Source of the DNA: JAGNZR01 sp051659505
Lineage (GTDB): Bacteria > Fusobacteriota > Fusobacteriia > Fusobacteriales > Fusobacteriaceae
Direction: 5' to 3'
Length of the DNA stretch: 64,000 nt
Assembly: GCA_051659505.1 (NCBI GenBank)
Contig: JBOFOQ010000027.1
Span: 62,001-126,000, forward strand
Within the stretch, counting starts at the first letter, position 1, and the number at the start of each line of letters is the position of its first letter. Below, piece after piece: positions 34,404 to 43,011 of this stretch. The notes beneath the pieces are model-generated. The model saw only the letters and a program-made list of their open reading frames with translations. It had not been told where the DNA came from and did not search any database. The translations under genes and the position numbers were made by a program.

Positions 34404-35741
34404 ATGCATAATATAGAAAGTTTAAGAAAAGTTCCAAGTAGTATAGAATCAGAAAAAGCTGTTTTAGGTGGAATATTTCTAAAACCTGAAATATTTAGTG
34501 ACGTTATTGAAATATTGAAAACAACAGATTTTTATAGAAATTCTTATAAATTAGTATATGAAACTATGATAGAGATGTATTCTAATGATGAAACCATAGA
34601 CCCTGTTTTATTAGTTGAATACTTAAAAAAGAAAAATAAATACGAGGAAACTGGTGGAGAGAAGGTTCTTTATGAAATTATTGAAGATACTTCTACAGCA
34701 GCTAATACACTGAAATATGCTTCAATAGTAAGAGAAAAATCTATTTTAAGAAAATTAACTGATATTGGAACTAAAATAGTAGAGATGGCATCTGAAGGTT
34801 ATGAAGATGTAGATACAATATTAGATAAAGCTGAAGGTTTAATTTTTAAAATATCAGAAACTAAAGAAGCAAAAGACATAGTAAATATAAAAGATACTCT
34901 TGAAAAAGAATTTGAAAGATTGCAAAGTGCATATGAAAATAAGGGAATGACAACTGGGATATCTTCTGGATTCAAAAACTATGATTTTTTAACTAGTGGA
35001 TTTCATCCTTCAGATTTAATTATTATTGCTGCAAGACCAGCTATGGGAAAAACAGCTTTTGCCCTAAATTTAGCTCTTAATGCAGCGTTAGACTCAAAAA
35101 AAAGTGTTCTAATTTTTTCTTTAGAGATGGGAAATTCACAACTTTTACAAAGACTTTTGTCAGTTGATTCAGGAGTTCCCCTTCAAAAGATAAGAAATGG
35201 ATTTTTAGATGAAGTAGAGTGGGGAAAATTAGGTATGACTTCAGGAAAACTAGCCAATGCAGAGATTAATATAGCAGATGTACCAAATGTAAATGTCTTG
35301 GAAATTAGAGCAATTGCAAGAAGACTAAAAGCAGCTAATAAATTAGATATGATAGTTATTGACTATTTACAACTTATAAGTGGAAATGGAAAGTCAGATA
35401 ATAGACAAAATGAGGTTTCAGAAATATCAAGAGCATTAAAAGGAATTGCAAGAGAACTTGATATTCCTGTAATAGCTCTATCACAGCTTTCTAGAGCACC
35501 AGAACAAAGAGCAGATAGACGACCTATGCTTTCTGACTTAAGAGAATCTGGAGCAATTGAGCAAGATGCAGATATAGTTCTTTTCTTATATAGAGATGAT
35601 TACTATAATGAAGATAGTGAGTTTAAAGGTGTTACTGAGGTAATAATTGGAAAACAAAGAAATGGTCCAGTTGGAACAGCACAACTGAGATTTTTCCACG
35701 AACTTACAAAATTTGCAGATTATACGTCTAAAGTTGAATAA
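34404..35741 (+). CDS. dnaB: Replicative DNA helicase DnaB
   Basis: 445-residue hexameric helicase. N-terminal DnaB domain (VPSSIESEKAVLGGIFLKPE), RecA-like ATPase with Walker A AARPAMGKTAFALNLA (about 210-225), Walker B MIVIDYLQLI, and VIALSQLSRAPEQRADRRP with the SGAIEQDADIVLFLYRDDYY end motif. Full length, 13 nt after rplI. Supplies the fork helicase that works with DnaX-containing polymerase encoded upstream. Confidence 0.98.
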   Translation: MHNIESLRKVPSSIESEKAVLGGIFLKPEIFSDVIEILKTTDFYRNSYKLVYETMIEMYSNDETIDPVLLVEYLKKKNKYEETGGEKVLYEIIEDTSTAANTLKYASIVREKSILRKLTDIGTKIVEMASEGYEDVDTILDKAEGLIFKISETKEAKDIVNIKDTLEKEFERLQSAYENKGMTTGISSGFKNYDFLTSGFHPSDLIIIAARPAMGKTAFALNLALNAALDSKKSVLIFSLEMGNSQLLQRLLSVDSGVPLQKIRNGFLDEVEWGKLGMTSGKLANAEINIADVPNVNVLEIRAIARRLKAANKLDMIVIDYLQLISGNGKSDNRQNEVSEISRALKGIARELDIPVIALSQLSRAPEQRADRRPMLSDLRESGAIEQDADIVLFLYRDDYYNEDSEFKGVTEVIIGKQRNGPVGTAQLRFFHELTKFADYTSKVE

Positions 35742-35765
35742 AAAATATTAGAGAGGAATAAAAAA

Positions 35766-36659
35766 TTGAGAAAAATAAAAATAGTTGCACCAGGTGGAAA
35801 TAGAGAAAAAATAGAAGTAGCTTTAAAACAAGGTGCTGATATAATTTTTGTAGGTGGAAGAATGCTCAATTTAAGGGCAGGAACACAAAATTTTTCAGAT
35901 GAAGAGTTAAAAGAAATCGTAGAATTAATTCATAGTAAAGGAAAAAAAATTCAAGTAAATTTAAATGCAGTACCTTTTAATGATGAGCTAGAAGGTCTTG
36001 TTGAGTATAGTGAATTTCTTGAAGAGATAGGGGTAGACGAAGTTATTATTTCTGATCTTGGTGTATTTCAATGTGTAAAAGAAAATACAAAATTAGAAAT
36101 AGCAATTCAAACTCATTCAAGTAATACAAATTGGCGTTCAATTGAGATGTGGGAAAAATTAGGTGCGAAAAAAGTAGTGTTAGACAGAGATATTACTCTT
36201 AGTAGTGTTTTAGAAATACGAACTAAAGTTCCAAATATAAAAATAGAAGTTTTGGTTCATGGACCTATTTCCATGGCTATTTCTAGAAGACCTTTAGTTA
36301 GTAATTATATGAGAGCAAAATCAGTTGAAAAGAATCCAAGTCTAGAAAAGTATTCAATTGTAGAAGAAACTAGACCAGGTGAACATATGCCAATATTTGA
36401 AGATGTGTACGGAACTTATATATACAGTGCAAAAGATTTATGTACAATAGATATTTTAGAAAAAATATTGGAGCTAGGTATTGATTCAATAAAAATAGAT
36501 GGGGGAATGAAAGAGAAAAATTATTTATCAACTGTTGTTGGAACATATAATGAAGCTCTGAATTCTTATTTAGAAAATCAATACTTATTTAAAGATGAAT
36601 GGATGGAAAAATTAAAAGAAACAACAAAATTACCATTTATAAATTGGTTTAAAAATTAA
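35766..36659 (+). CDS. U32 peptidase family protein, TrhP1-like, lacking the cluster cysteines
   Basis: 297 residues. TTG start after GAGAGG. It resembles the downstream U32 protein throughout (VDEVIISDLGVFQCVKEN against IDGVIVADLGVFQIVKEN) but the cysteines of the U32 motif are gone: VHGPISMAISRRPLVSNYM replaces VHGAMCMAVSGRCLLSNHM, and no CAQSC follows. Bacillus has a similar tandem pair of short and long U32 proteins (TrhP1/TrhP2, YrrN/YrrO) needed for prephenate-dependent 5-hydroxylation of tRNA U34. The size match (about 300 and 410 residues) and order support that role by inference. Confidence 0.75.
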   Translation: MRKIKIVAPGGNREKIEVALKQGADIIFVGGRMLNLRAGTQNFSDEELKEIVELIHSKGKKIQVNLNAVPFNDELEGLVEYSEFLEEIGVDEVIISDLGVFQCVKENTKLEIAIQTHSSNTNWRSIEMWEKLGAKKVVLDRDITLSSVLEIRTKVPNIKIEVLVHGPISMAISRRPLVSNYMRAKSVEKNPSLEKYSIVEETRPGEHMPIFEDVYGTYIYSAKDLCTIDILEKILELGIDSIKIDGGMKEKNYLSTVVGTYNEALNSYLENQYLFKDEWMEKLKETTKLPFINWFKN

Positions 36660-36683
36660 GAATATATTGAAAGGATGAAAAAA

Positions 36684-37904
36684 TTGAAAAGAGTAGAACT
36701 ATTAGGACCAGCAGGAAATATGGAAAAACTAGAAATAGCTTTTCACTACGGTGCTGATGCAGTATTTGTCGGTGGTACAATGTTTAGTTTAAGAGCTGGA
36801 AGTCATAATTTCTCAGATGAACAACTAAAAGAAGCGGTTGATTATGCACATTTATTAAAAAAAAGAATATATGTTGCTCTAAATGTAATACCTCACAATG
36901 ATGAGTTTGGTATGCTACCAGATTATGTGAGATATTTAGAAGAAATTGGAATAGACGGAGTTATTGTAGCTGATTTAGGAGTTTTTCAAATAGTAAAGGA
37001 AAATTCTAACTTAAAAATTAGTGTGAGTACTCAAGCTAGTAATACAAATTGGCGTTCAGTTAAAATGTGGAAAGATATGGGAGCTAGTAGAGTTGTTTTA
37101 GCAAGGGAAGTTTCTCTTACTAATATAGCTGAAATAAAAAGTAAAGTTCCCGATATAGAAATAGAAGTTTTTGTACATGGTGCTATGTGTATGGCAGTTT
37201 CTGGACGTTGCTTACTAAGTAATCATATGATAGGTAGAGACGCGAATAGAGGAGACTGTGCCCAATCTTGTAGATGGAATTATAATGTTTTGGAAGAGGA
37301 AACTGACGGAACCTATAAAGATACTAAAGAAGGAGCAGAGGATTCTTTTATATTTAATGCAAAGGATTTATGTGCTATAAAAATTATAGATAAATTATTA
37401 GATTTAGGAATAGATTCTCTTAAAATCGAAGGGAGAATGAAAGGTATTTATTATGTTGCTAATGTTGTAAAAGTATATAAAGATGCAGTTGATAAATATT
37501 ATTCAGGGAATTATGAGTTTAATCCTAAATGGTTAGAAGAATTAGAGTCAACATCTCACAGATCTTACTCTACAGGTTTTCTTCAAAGCACTCCTCTTGA
37601 GGATTCAATGAACTATAATGATAGAAATTCATATAGTCAAACTCATCAAATAGTAGCTAAAGTAGTTGAAGTTTTAGAAAATAATGAATATATTTTAGAA
37701 ATAAGAAATAGACTTGAGTCAGGAGATAAATTAGAAGTAATAAATCCGACTTTTGGAATTAAAGAAATTGTTTTACCAAAAATGTTTATATTGAAAAAAG
37801 GAGAGGAAACAGAGTCTCTTTTTTCAAATCCAAATTCAAAAGTCAAAATAAAATTAGATGATATGAAGTTATCTAAATTTGATATGATAAGAAAAATAAT
37901 ATAG
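36684..37904 (+). CDS. U32 peptidase family protein, TrhP2-like tRNA 5-hydroxyuridine synthesis protein
   Basis: 406 residues with the U32 signature EVFVHGAMCMAVSGRCLLSN, followed by DCAQSC (about residues 165-200), whose cysteines fit an Fe-S cluster, and FNAKDLCAI. C-terminal extension (about 310-406) is a beta-rich U32_C-like domain. I start at TTG 36684 because AAGGA lies 8 nt upstream; ATG 36675 would overlap that site. Partner of the short cysteine-free paralogue 24 nt upstream; together probably tRNA ho5U34 hydroxylation. Substrate-level proof is not available from sequence. Confidence 0.8.
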   Translation: MKRVELLGPAGNMEKLEIAFHYGADAVFVGGTMFSLRAGSHNFSDEQLKEAVDYAHLLKKRIYVALNVIPHNDEFGMLPDYVRYLEEIGIDGVIVADLGVFQIVKENSNLKISVSTQASNTNWRSVKMWKDMGASRVVLAREVSLTNIAEIKSKVPDIEIEVFVHGAMCMAVSGRCLLSNHMIGRDANRGDCAQSCRWNYNVLEEETDGTYKDTKEGAEDSFIFNAKDLCAIKIIDKLLDLGIDSLKIEGRMKGIYYVANVVKVYKDAVDKYYSGNYEFNPKWLEELESTSHRSYSTGFLQSTPLEDSMNYNDRNSYSQTHQIVAKVVEVLENNEYILEIRNRLESGDKLEVINPTFGIKEIVLPKMFILKKGEETESLFSNPNSKVKIKLDDMKLSKFDMIRKII

Positions 37905-37921
37905 TGCTGTATTTTTAAAAT

Positions 37922-37960
37922 AAAAAAACTTGGAAAGTAATAGATTCCAAGTTTTTTTTA
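37922..37960. terminator. Bidirectional terminator after the U32 pair
   Basis: AAACTTGGAA (37926-37935) pairs with TTCCAAGTTT (37945-37954) around a 9-nt loop, flanked by A and T runs, so it can serve both the plus-strand U32 operon and the minus-strand gene at 37974. Confidence 0.9.
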
Positions 37961-37973
37961 TTTTAAAATATAA

Positions 37974-39125
37974 CTAAGGTATAAGAGGTGAAGTTACAAA
38001 CTTATATATTCTTAGAGTACTTTCTTTTTCCTTCCCACAATAAAAAGCTTCTATTTTAAAGTTTTCATTTTCAAAAATTAATTTGTTAGTATTTTTCATA
38101 TCATGGAGCTTAGCAAGAAAAGTGTAGTTATAGTAAAATTTTAATTTTAGCATCTCTTTATATATAGTAGATTCAAATATATAAAGATGTTTATATAATT
38201 CTTTTGTTTCACTAAATAAAATACATTCTTTCACTTGTGGATTATAAGCATAATTCTCATTTAGTGATTTAAAAATTTCATTATCTAATGGTGGCTTAAA
38301 ATTATCAATAACATACTGAATATTTTTTTTAACGTATTCTATATCTTTTTCCGATATAAATTTTTCAATGATTTGAGTAGTTTTACCTAAGAAATCAACT
38401 GAGTTTTTAATAGAAAAAATTATCTTTTCAAAATTATTTTGTATATCTTCTATTTGAATATTTTTAAAAGTAAAAAGAAGTTCTTGAACTTTACTAGTTA
38501 TTTTATCACTTTTTTTTATTTTTTCATAATTTAGCATATAGTCTGTAGCTCCATTTATATCTTTTAAAAGAGGTTTTAAAATTATCTTTTCAAAATCATA
38601 AAATCTTAAATAATAATTGTCAGAAAGCTCGAGCATTTTCTTAAATTCATCTAGTTGAATAGAAAAACTACCTGTATCTAAATTTTTAAGAATAAGTTTA
38701 TAAATTTCAATACTAGTTCTATCTTCAAAAAAGAAGAAAGCTAAAATATTGATTTTGTAAAATAAAGAGTTTTTCTTTAATGCACTAATAATAACACTAG
38801 GAAGAAAAAAATTATACTCTCCTTTATAAAATGTAACACTTTCAATTATAGGTGTTGTCATGGAGAAAATCAAAACATCATTTTCATAAAGAGTGAAAAA
38901 CATTTTTTTTTCTAAAAGTTTTTCATAAGTTTTTAAAAATTCTTCATCACTAAATTTTAAATTTTTGATACTCTCTGGTGAGACAGTAATGGAAACAGCT
39001 TTATTTAATTTAAACTCTGTAAGAATGAATCTTAAAAGTATTTTTTCTTTTTTTGAAATTCTTTTATTTAGGTTAATTCTAAAGTCATTAATGTTAATAT
39101 CGAAGTTATAATCTAAATTTATCAT
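37974..39125 (-). CDS. RepB-like (Rep_3 family) replication initiator homologue
   Basis: 383 residues. The region about 120-235 resembles the second winged helix of plasmid initiators: IEIYKLILKNLDTGSFSIQL, DEFKKMLELSDNYYLRFYDF, EKIILKPLLKDINGATDYML, NYEKIKKSDKITSKVQEL. The first winged helix is suggested at 15-110. About 150 extra residues follow that I do not recognise. Lone copy between housekeeping and PTS genes; the adjacent 267 bp (39126-39392) show no obvious iterons. It may be a remnant or domesticated initiator, or a transcription factor using the same fold. Confidence 0.65.
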   Translation of the reverse strand: MINLDYNFDININDFRINLNKRISKKEKILLRFILTEFKLNKAVSITVSPESIKNLKFSDEEFLKTYEKLLEKKMFFTLYENDVLIFSMTTPIIESVTFYKGEYNFFLPSVIISALKKNSLFYKINILAFFFFEDRTSIEIYKLILKNLDTGSFSIQLDEFKKMLELSDNYYLRFYDFEKIILKPLLKDINGATDYMLNYEKIKKSDKITSKVQELLFTFKNIQIEDIQNNFEKIIFSIKNSVDFLGKTTQIIEKFISEKDIEYVKKNIQYVIDNFKPPLDNEIFKSLNENYAYNPQVKECILFSETKELYKHLYIFESTIYKEMLKLKFYYNYTFLAKLHDMKNTNKLIFENENFKIEAFYCGKEKESTLRIYKFVTSPLIP

Positions 39126-39316
39126 AAATTTCTCCTTTTTTTTATTTATTTTGTAAGTTTTCTCTTATTATTAGACGAAAATTATAGTTGATTTTTTTCT
39201 AATAATCTATTTTAACAGAAAAAACAAAAAAAAACAATATATAAACTGTATAAAAATATATATAAATAAAAAAAAATGACTCTATATAACGAAAAAAAGA
39301 ACTGAAATAGGACTAT

Positions 39317-39354
39317 TTGACAAAAATAAAAACTTGTAATATGATGGTTACAAG
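39317..39354 (+). promoter_or_regulatory. Promoter and overlapping operator of the beta-glucoside PTS operon
   Basis: Consensus TTGACA (39317-39322), 17-bp spacing and TATGAT (39340-39345). A perfect inverted repeat CTTGTAA (39333-39339) and TTACAAG (39348-39354) with an 8-nt centre covers the -10, as expected for a repressor operator. The regulator is not encoded nearby. 39-47 nt remain before the celA start. Confidence 0.8.
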
Positions 39355-39392
39355 AAGTGAGATAAAAAAAAATATAAAGGAGTTAAAGTACG

Positions 39393-39704
39393 ATGAAAAA
39401 AATACTATTATTATGTTCAGCGGGGATGTCAACAAGTATAGTTGTAAAAAAAATGAAGGAGGCAGCATTAGAGCAAAATATTGAAACAAAAATTGAAGCA
39501 GTAGGTCTAGAACAGTTTCATGATTTAGTAGATGAGTATGATGTATTTCTATTAGGTCCACAAGTAAGATATAAAAAACCAGAGTTAGAAAAAATTGCAA
39601 ATGAAAAAAATAAACCACTTGAAATAATAAATACAATGGATTATGGAATGATGAATGGAAAAAAAATATTGGAATTTGCAATGAGTTTAGAATATAACAA
39701 ATAA
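39393..39704 (+). CDS. celA: PTS lactose/cellobiose-type transporter subunit IIB
   Basis: 103-residue cytoplasmic phosphotransfer protein. The phosphocysteine is Cys8 in KKILLLCSAGMSTS, the typical P-loop of cellobiose/chitobiose IIB. It receives phosphate from IIA and passes it to the sugar bound by IIC. AAAGGAG precedes ATG 39393. First gene of the operon with IIC, a GH1 glucosidase and IIA. Confidence 0.95.
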   Translation: MKKILLLCSAGMSTSIVVKKMKEAALEQNIETKIEAVGLEQFHDLVDEYDVFLLGPQVRYKKPELEKIANEKNKPLEIINTMDYGMMNGKKILEFAMSLEYNK

Positions 39705-39721
39705 AATAGGGGGAACAAGAA

Positions 39722-41047
39722 ATGATGAAAAAACTAATGGATATTATTGAAAAAAAAGTAATGCCAGTAGCAGAAAAAGTAGCAGGAAACAGATATCTAA
39801 ATGCGATTAAAGATGGTTTTGTATACGCAATGCCATTTTTAATAATAGGTTCTTTTGTACTATTAGTAGTAAATTTGCCATTTACAGATCCAAAAAACTT
39901 TTTATATATGGAATGGTATGATAATCTAATGAAGAGTTATAAAGCAGATTTAGTTCAACCTTTTTATGTAAGTATGGGAATTTTATCTATATTTGTATCT
40001 TATGGAATAGGATCATCACTTTCAAACTCTTATGGACTAAATGCCATAACTGGTGGATTCTTATCTATGTATACTTTTTTATTAACATCTGCTAAATTAG
40101 ATTGGTTACCAGTAGGTCAAGCAGCAGGCGCAGACACTTTATTTCATATTCAGCAAGGTGGATGGATGCCAGTAATGGATGCACGATATTTAGATGCAAA
40201 AGGTCTTTTTACAGCTATTTTTGTTTCAATAATATCAATTGGAATATTCAAATTTTTAGTTAAAAACAAATGTGTTATAACACTACCAGATTCTGTTCCT
40301 CCAGCAATAGCAAAATCTTTTGAGCTGTTAGTTCCAGTAGTAGTAACTACAATTTTGTTTCAAGGTTTAAGCATTGCTGTACAAAAGAATATGCACATAA
40401 TGATACCTGAACTAGTAATGAAAGCACTTGCGCCATTAGTTAAAATGTCAGATTCATTACCATCATTACTAATAATAATTTTGGTAACTCACTTATTATG
40501 GTTTGCAGGACTACACGGTGCTAATATAGTTGTAGCAATTGTTAATTCAATAACTCTTTCAAATCTTGCAATGAATCAAACGGCATTAGCAGCTAATGAC
40601 GTTTTACCAAAAATATTTGCAGGTGGATTTTTAGATTCATTTATTTATATCGGTGGAGTTGGAACAACATTAGGTCTTGCAATAGCTATGATTTCAAGTA
40701 GAAATAAACATATAAATTCAGTAGGAAAACTATCAATAATTCCAGGAATATTTAATATAAATGAACCTATATTGTTTGGAGCACCAATAGTTATGAATCC
40801 AATTTTAGGAATACCATTTATACTAGTACCGCTTTTAAATGCAACTATAGCTTGGTACGCTACAAAATATGAAATTGTAGGTAGAATAGTAACATTGGTT
40901 CCATGGACGACTCCAGGACCTCTTGCTGCACTATTGGGTACTAACTTTAATTTTCCTGCAATGATATTAAGTTTTGCTCTAATATTATTATCTTACTTAA
41001 TATATAGACCGTTTTTAAATATATATGAAAAAACATTAGGAGAGTAA
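39722..41047 (+). CDS. celB: PTS cellobiose-type transporter subunit IIC
   Basis: 441-residue membrane permease with about ten hydrophobic segments. Conserved IIC features include DGFVYAMPFLIIGSFVLL, the WFAGLHGANIV substrate-site motif and NINEPILFGAPIVMNPILGIPF. Translocates the beta-glucoside and hands it to IIB. GGGGGAA precedes ATG 39722; in frame with a 17-nt gap to celA. Confidence 0.96.
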   Translation: MMKKLMDIIEKKVMPVAEKVAGNRYLNAIKDGFVYAMPFLIIGSFVLLVVNLPFTDPKNFLYMEWYDNLMKSYKADLVQPFYVSMGILSIFVSYGIGSSLSNSYGLNAITGGFLSMYTFLLTSAKLDWLPVGQAAGADTLFHIQQGGWMPVMDARYLDAKGLFTAIFVSIISIGIFKFLVKNKCVITLPDSVPPAIAKSFELLVPVVVTTILFQGLSIAVQKNMHIMIPELVMKALAPLVKMSDSLPSLLIIILVTHLLWFAGLHGANIVVAIVNSITLSNLAMNQTALAANDVLPKIFAGGFLDSFIYIGGVGTTLGLAIAMISSRNKHINSVGKLSIIPGIFNINEPILFGAPIVMNPILGIPFILVPLLNATIAWYATKYEIVGRIVTLVPWTTPGPLAALLGTNFNFPAMILSFALILLSYLIYRPFLNIYEKTLGE

Positions 41048-41053
41048 CTTAAG

Positions 41054-42433
41054 ATGAATAAAATAATTTTTCCAAACAATTTTTTATGGGGAAGTGCAAG
41101 TTCAGGTCCACAATCTGAAGGTTATTTCGACAAAACTAATTTAAGTATTTGGGATCATTGGTATAAGGAAGAAAAAGAAAAGTTTCATAATGATTTAGGA
41201 CCTGAAATAACTTCTACATTTTATAAAAATTTTAAAGATGATATAAAATTAATGAAAAAGATAGGACATAATTCTTTTAGAACTTCGATTCAATGGGGAC
41301 GTGTTATAAAGAATTTTGAAACTGGGGAATTAGATGAAGCTGGAGTATTGTTTTATACTCAAATGATAGATGAATTAATAAAAAATAATATAGAACCATT
41401 AATATGTCTTTTTCACTTTGATATGCCTATGGAACTCCAAAATATAGGTGGTTGGGAAAATAGAAAAGTGGTGGATAAATTTACAGAATATAGTCAAAAA
41501 ATGTTTGAATTATTTGGAGGAAAAGTAAAAAAATGGTTTACCTTTAATGAGCCAGTAGTGGTTGCTGAATGTGGATATCTTTATCAATATCACTATCCAT
41601 GTGTAGTTGATTTTAAAAGAGCAGTTCAAGTTGCTTATAATTTAAATTTAGCAAGTGCTAAAGCAATTTCAAAGTTTAGAGAAATGAAAATAGAGGGGGA
41701 TATAGGAATTGTACTAAATCTTACTCCGTCATATCCTAGAAGTATTGATAATATAGAAGATGTAAAAGCTGCTAATATATGTGATTTAATATTTAATAGA
41801 AGCTTTTTAGATGTAGCAACAAAAGGTACTTATCCAGAAGAATTAGTAAGTTTTATAAAAGAGAATAATTTATTACCTGTTTATGAGTCAAATGATTTAG
41901 AAATTTTAAAAAATAACGTAATCTCTTTATTAGGTGTTAATTACTATCAACCTAGAAGAATAAAAGCTAGAGATTCAAAAATAATAACTCAAAATATAAT
42001 GCCAGAAAATTTCTTTGAATATTATGACATGCCAGGAAAATTAATGAATCCACATAGAGGATGGGAAATATATTATAAAGGTATTTATGATATAGGGAAA
42101 AATATTTTAGAAAATTATGGAAATATAAAATGGATGATAACTGAAAATGGAATGGGGGTAGAGGGAGAAGAACAGTTTTTAGAAAATGGAATTATAGAAG
42201 ATGAATATAGAGTAAATTTTATAAAAGAACATTTAAAATATCTTCATAAAAGTATAGAAGAAGGAAGCAACTGTATAGGTTATCACATGTGGACTTTTAT
42301 TGATTGTTGGTCGTGGTTAAATAGCTATAAGAATAGATATGGATTTATAAGTTTAGATCTAAAAACTCAAAACCGTGAAATAAAAAGGTCTGGTTATTGG
42401 TTTAGTGAAGTGTCTAAAAATAATGGTTTTTAA
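41054..42433 (+). CDS. Glycoside hydrolase family 1, probably 6-phospho-beta-glucosidase
   Basis: 459 residues. General acid/base Glu166 in WFTFNEPVV and nucleophile Glu364 in MITENGMG are both present, as is the N-terminal FLWGSASSGPQSEG. The GH1 enzyme in a PTS operon should hydrolyse the phosphorylated sugar. The phosphate-binding SxK..Y pattern near the C terminus (YGFISLDLKTQN...RSGYWF) is only partly recognisable, so 6-phospho specificity is inferred from context. Starts 7 nt after celB. Confidence 0.9.
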   Translation: MNKIIFPNNFLWGSASSGPQSEGYFDKTNLSIWDHWYKEEKEKFHNDLGPEITSTFYKNFKDDIKLMKKIGHNSFRTSIQWGRVIKNFETGELDEAGVLFYTQMIDELIKNNIEPLICLFHFDMPMELQNIGGWENRKVVDKFTEYSQKMFELFGGKVKKWFTFNEPVVVAECGYLYQYHYPCVVDFKRAVQVAYNLNLASAKAISKFREMKIEGDIGIVLNLTPSYPRSIDNIEDVKAANICDLIFNRSFLDVATKGTYPEELVSFIKENNLLPVYESNDLEILKNNVISLLGVNYYQPRRIKARDSKIITQNIMPENFFEYYDMPGKLMNPHRGWEIYYKGIYDIGKNILENYGNIKWMITENGMGVEGEEQFLENGIIEDEYRVNFIKEHLKYLHKSIEEGSNCIGYHMWTFIDCWSWLNSYKNRYGFISLDLKTQNREIKRSGYWFSEVSKNNGF

Positions 42434-42457
42434 AATAAATAAATAAGGAGAGTAAAA

Positions 42458-42781
42458 ATGGAAGAAATAATGGATATGGAAACAATAGCAATGACTCTTG
42501 TAGGAAACGCTGGAGAAGGAAGAAGTCTAGCATTTGAGGCATTAAGAGAAGCAAAAACTGGGAATATAGAAAAAGCTAAAGAAATAATAAAACAAGCGAG
42601 TAAAAAAATATACGATGCTCATCACCTACAAACAGATTTAATATGTCGTGAGGCAGATGGACAAGGTGTCCAAATGAACTTATTACTTGTTCATGCTCAA
42701 GATCATTTAATGACAGCAATATTAGCAAAGGAATTAATTGAAGAAATGATAGATTTACATGACAAGATTAACAAAAAATAA
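42458..42781 (+). CDS. celC: PTS lactose/cellobiose-type transporter subunit IIA
   Basis: 107-residue three-helix protein that carries phosphate on a His. The motif LLLVHAQDHLMTAILAKEL (His about 79) and the N-terminal MTLVGNAGEGRSLAFEALREA match the family. AAGGAG lies 7 nt before ATG 42458. Last gene of the beta-glucoside operon; the gap to the terminator holds nothing else recognisable. Confidence 0.95.
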   Translation: MEEIMDMETIAMTLVGNAGEGRSLAFEALREAKTGNIEKAKEIIKQASKKIYDAHHLQTDLICREADGQGVQMNLLLVHAQDHLMTAILAKELIEEMIDLHDKINKK

Positions 42782-42853
42782 AGTTTATATTCTCGCCCCG
42801 AAAATATAAAAATAAAAGAAGATTGGTTTCTAGAGTAGTTGAAAAACTAAATT

Positions 42854-42876
42854 AGAGATTGATCTCTTTTGTTTTT
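42854..42876 (+). terminator. Possible terminator after the beta-glucoside operon
   Basis: AGAGAT (42854-42859) and ATCTCT (42862-42867) with almost no loop, followed by TTTGTTTTT. Short stem, so modest confidence. Confidence 0.4.
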
Positions 42877-42912
42877 ATAATATAAATTAGAAAGTAACCA
42901 AATTATAAAAAA

Positions 42913-42941
42913 TTGAATTTTCACCATATTAATGCTATAAT
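42913..42941 (+). promoter_or_regulatory. Promoter of the OLD-family gene
   Basis: TTGAAT (42913-42918), 17-bp spacing and TATAAT (42936-42941) with the TGC extension. It lies where a longer reading of the gene would start, which supports the ATG at 43012. Confidence 0.75.
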
Positions 42942-43011
42942 TTTATTATTAGAGTATAGAAAGATAAAAGAAATAAAAAAATATAAAATTATTATAGTGG
43001 AGGAATTATTT

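Noticed and set aside
39126..39392. Plasmid origin with iterons beside the initiator homologue
   Set aside because: The 267 bp are AT-rich but I see no regularly spaced repeats; only the celA promoter and operator stand out.
42782..42853. Small gene after celC
   Set aside because: No open frame with a ribosome site; only AT-rich spacer before the weak hairpin.
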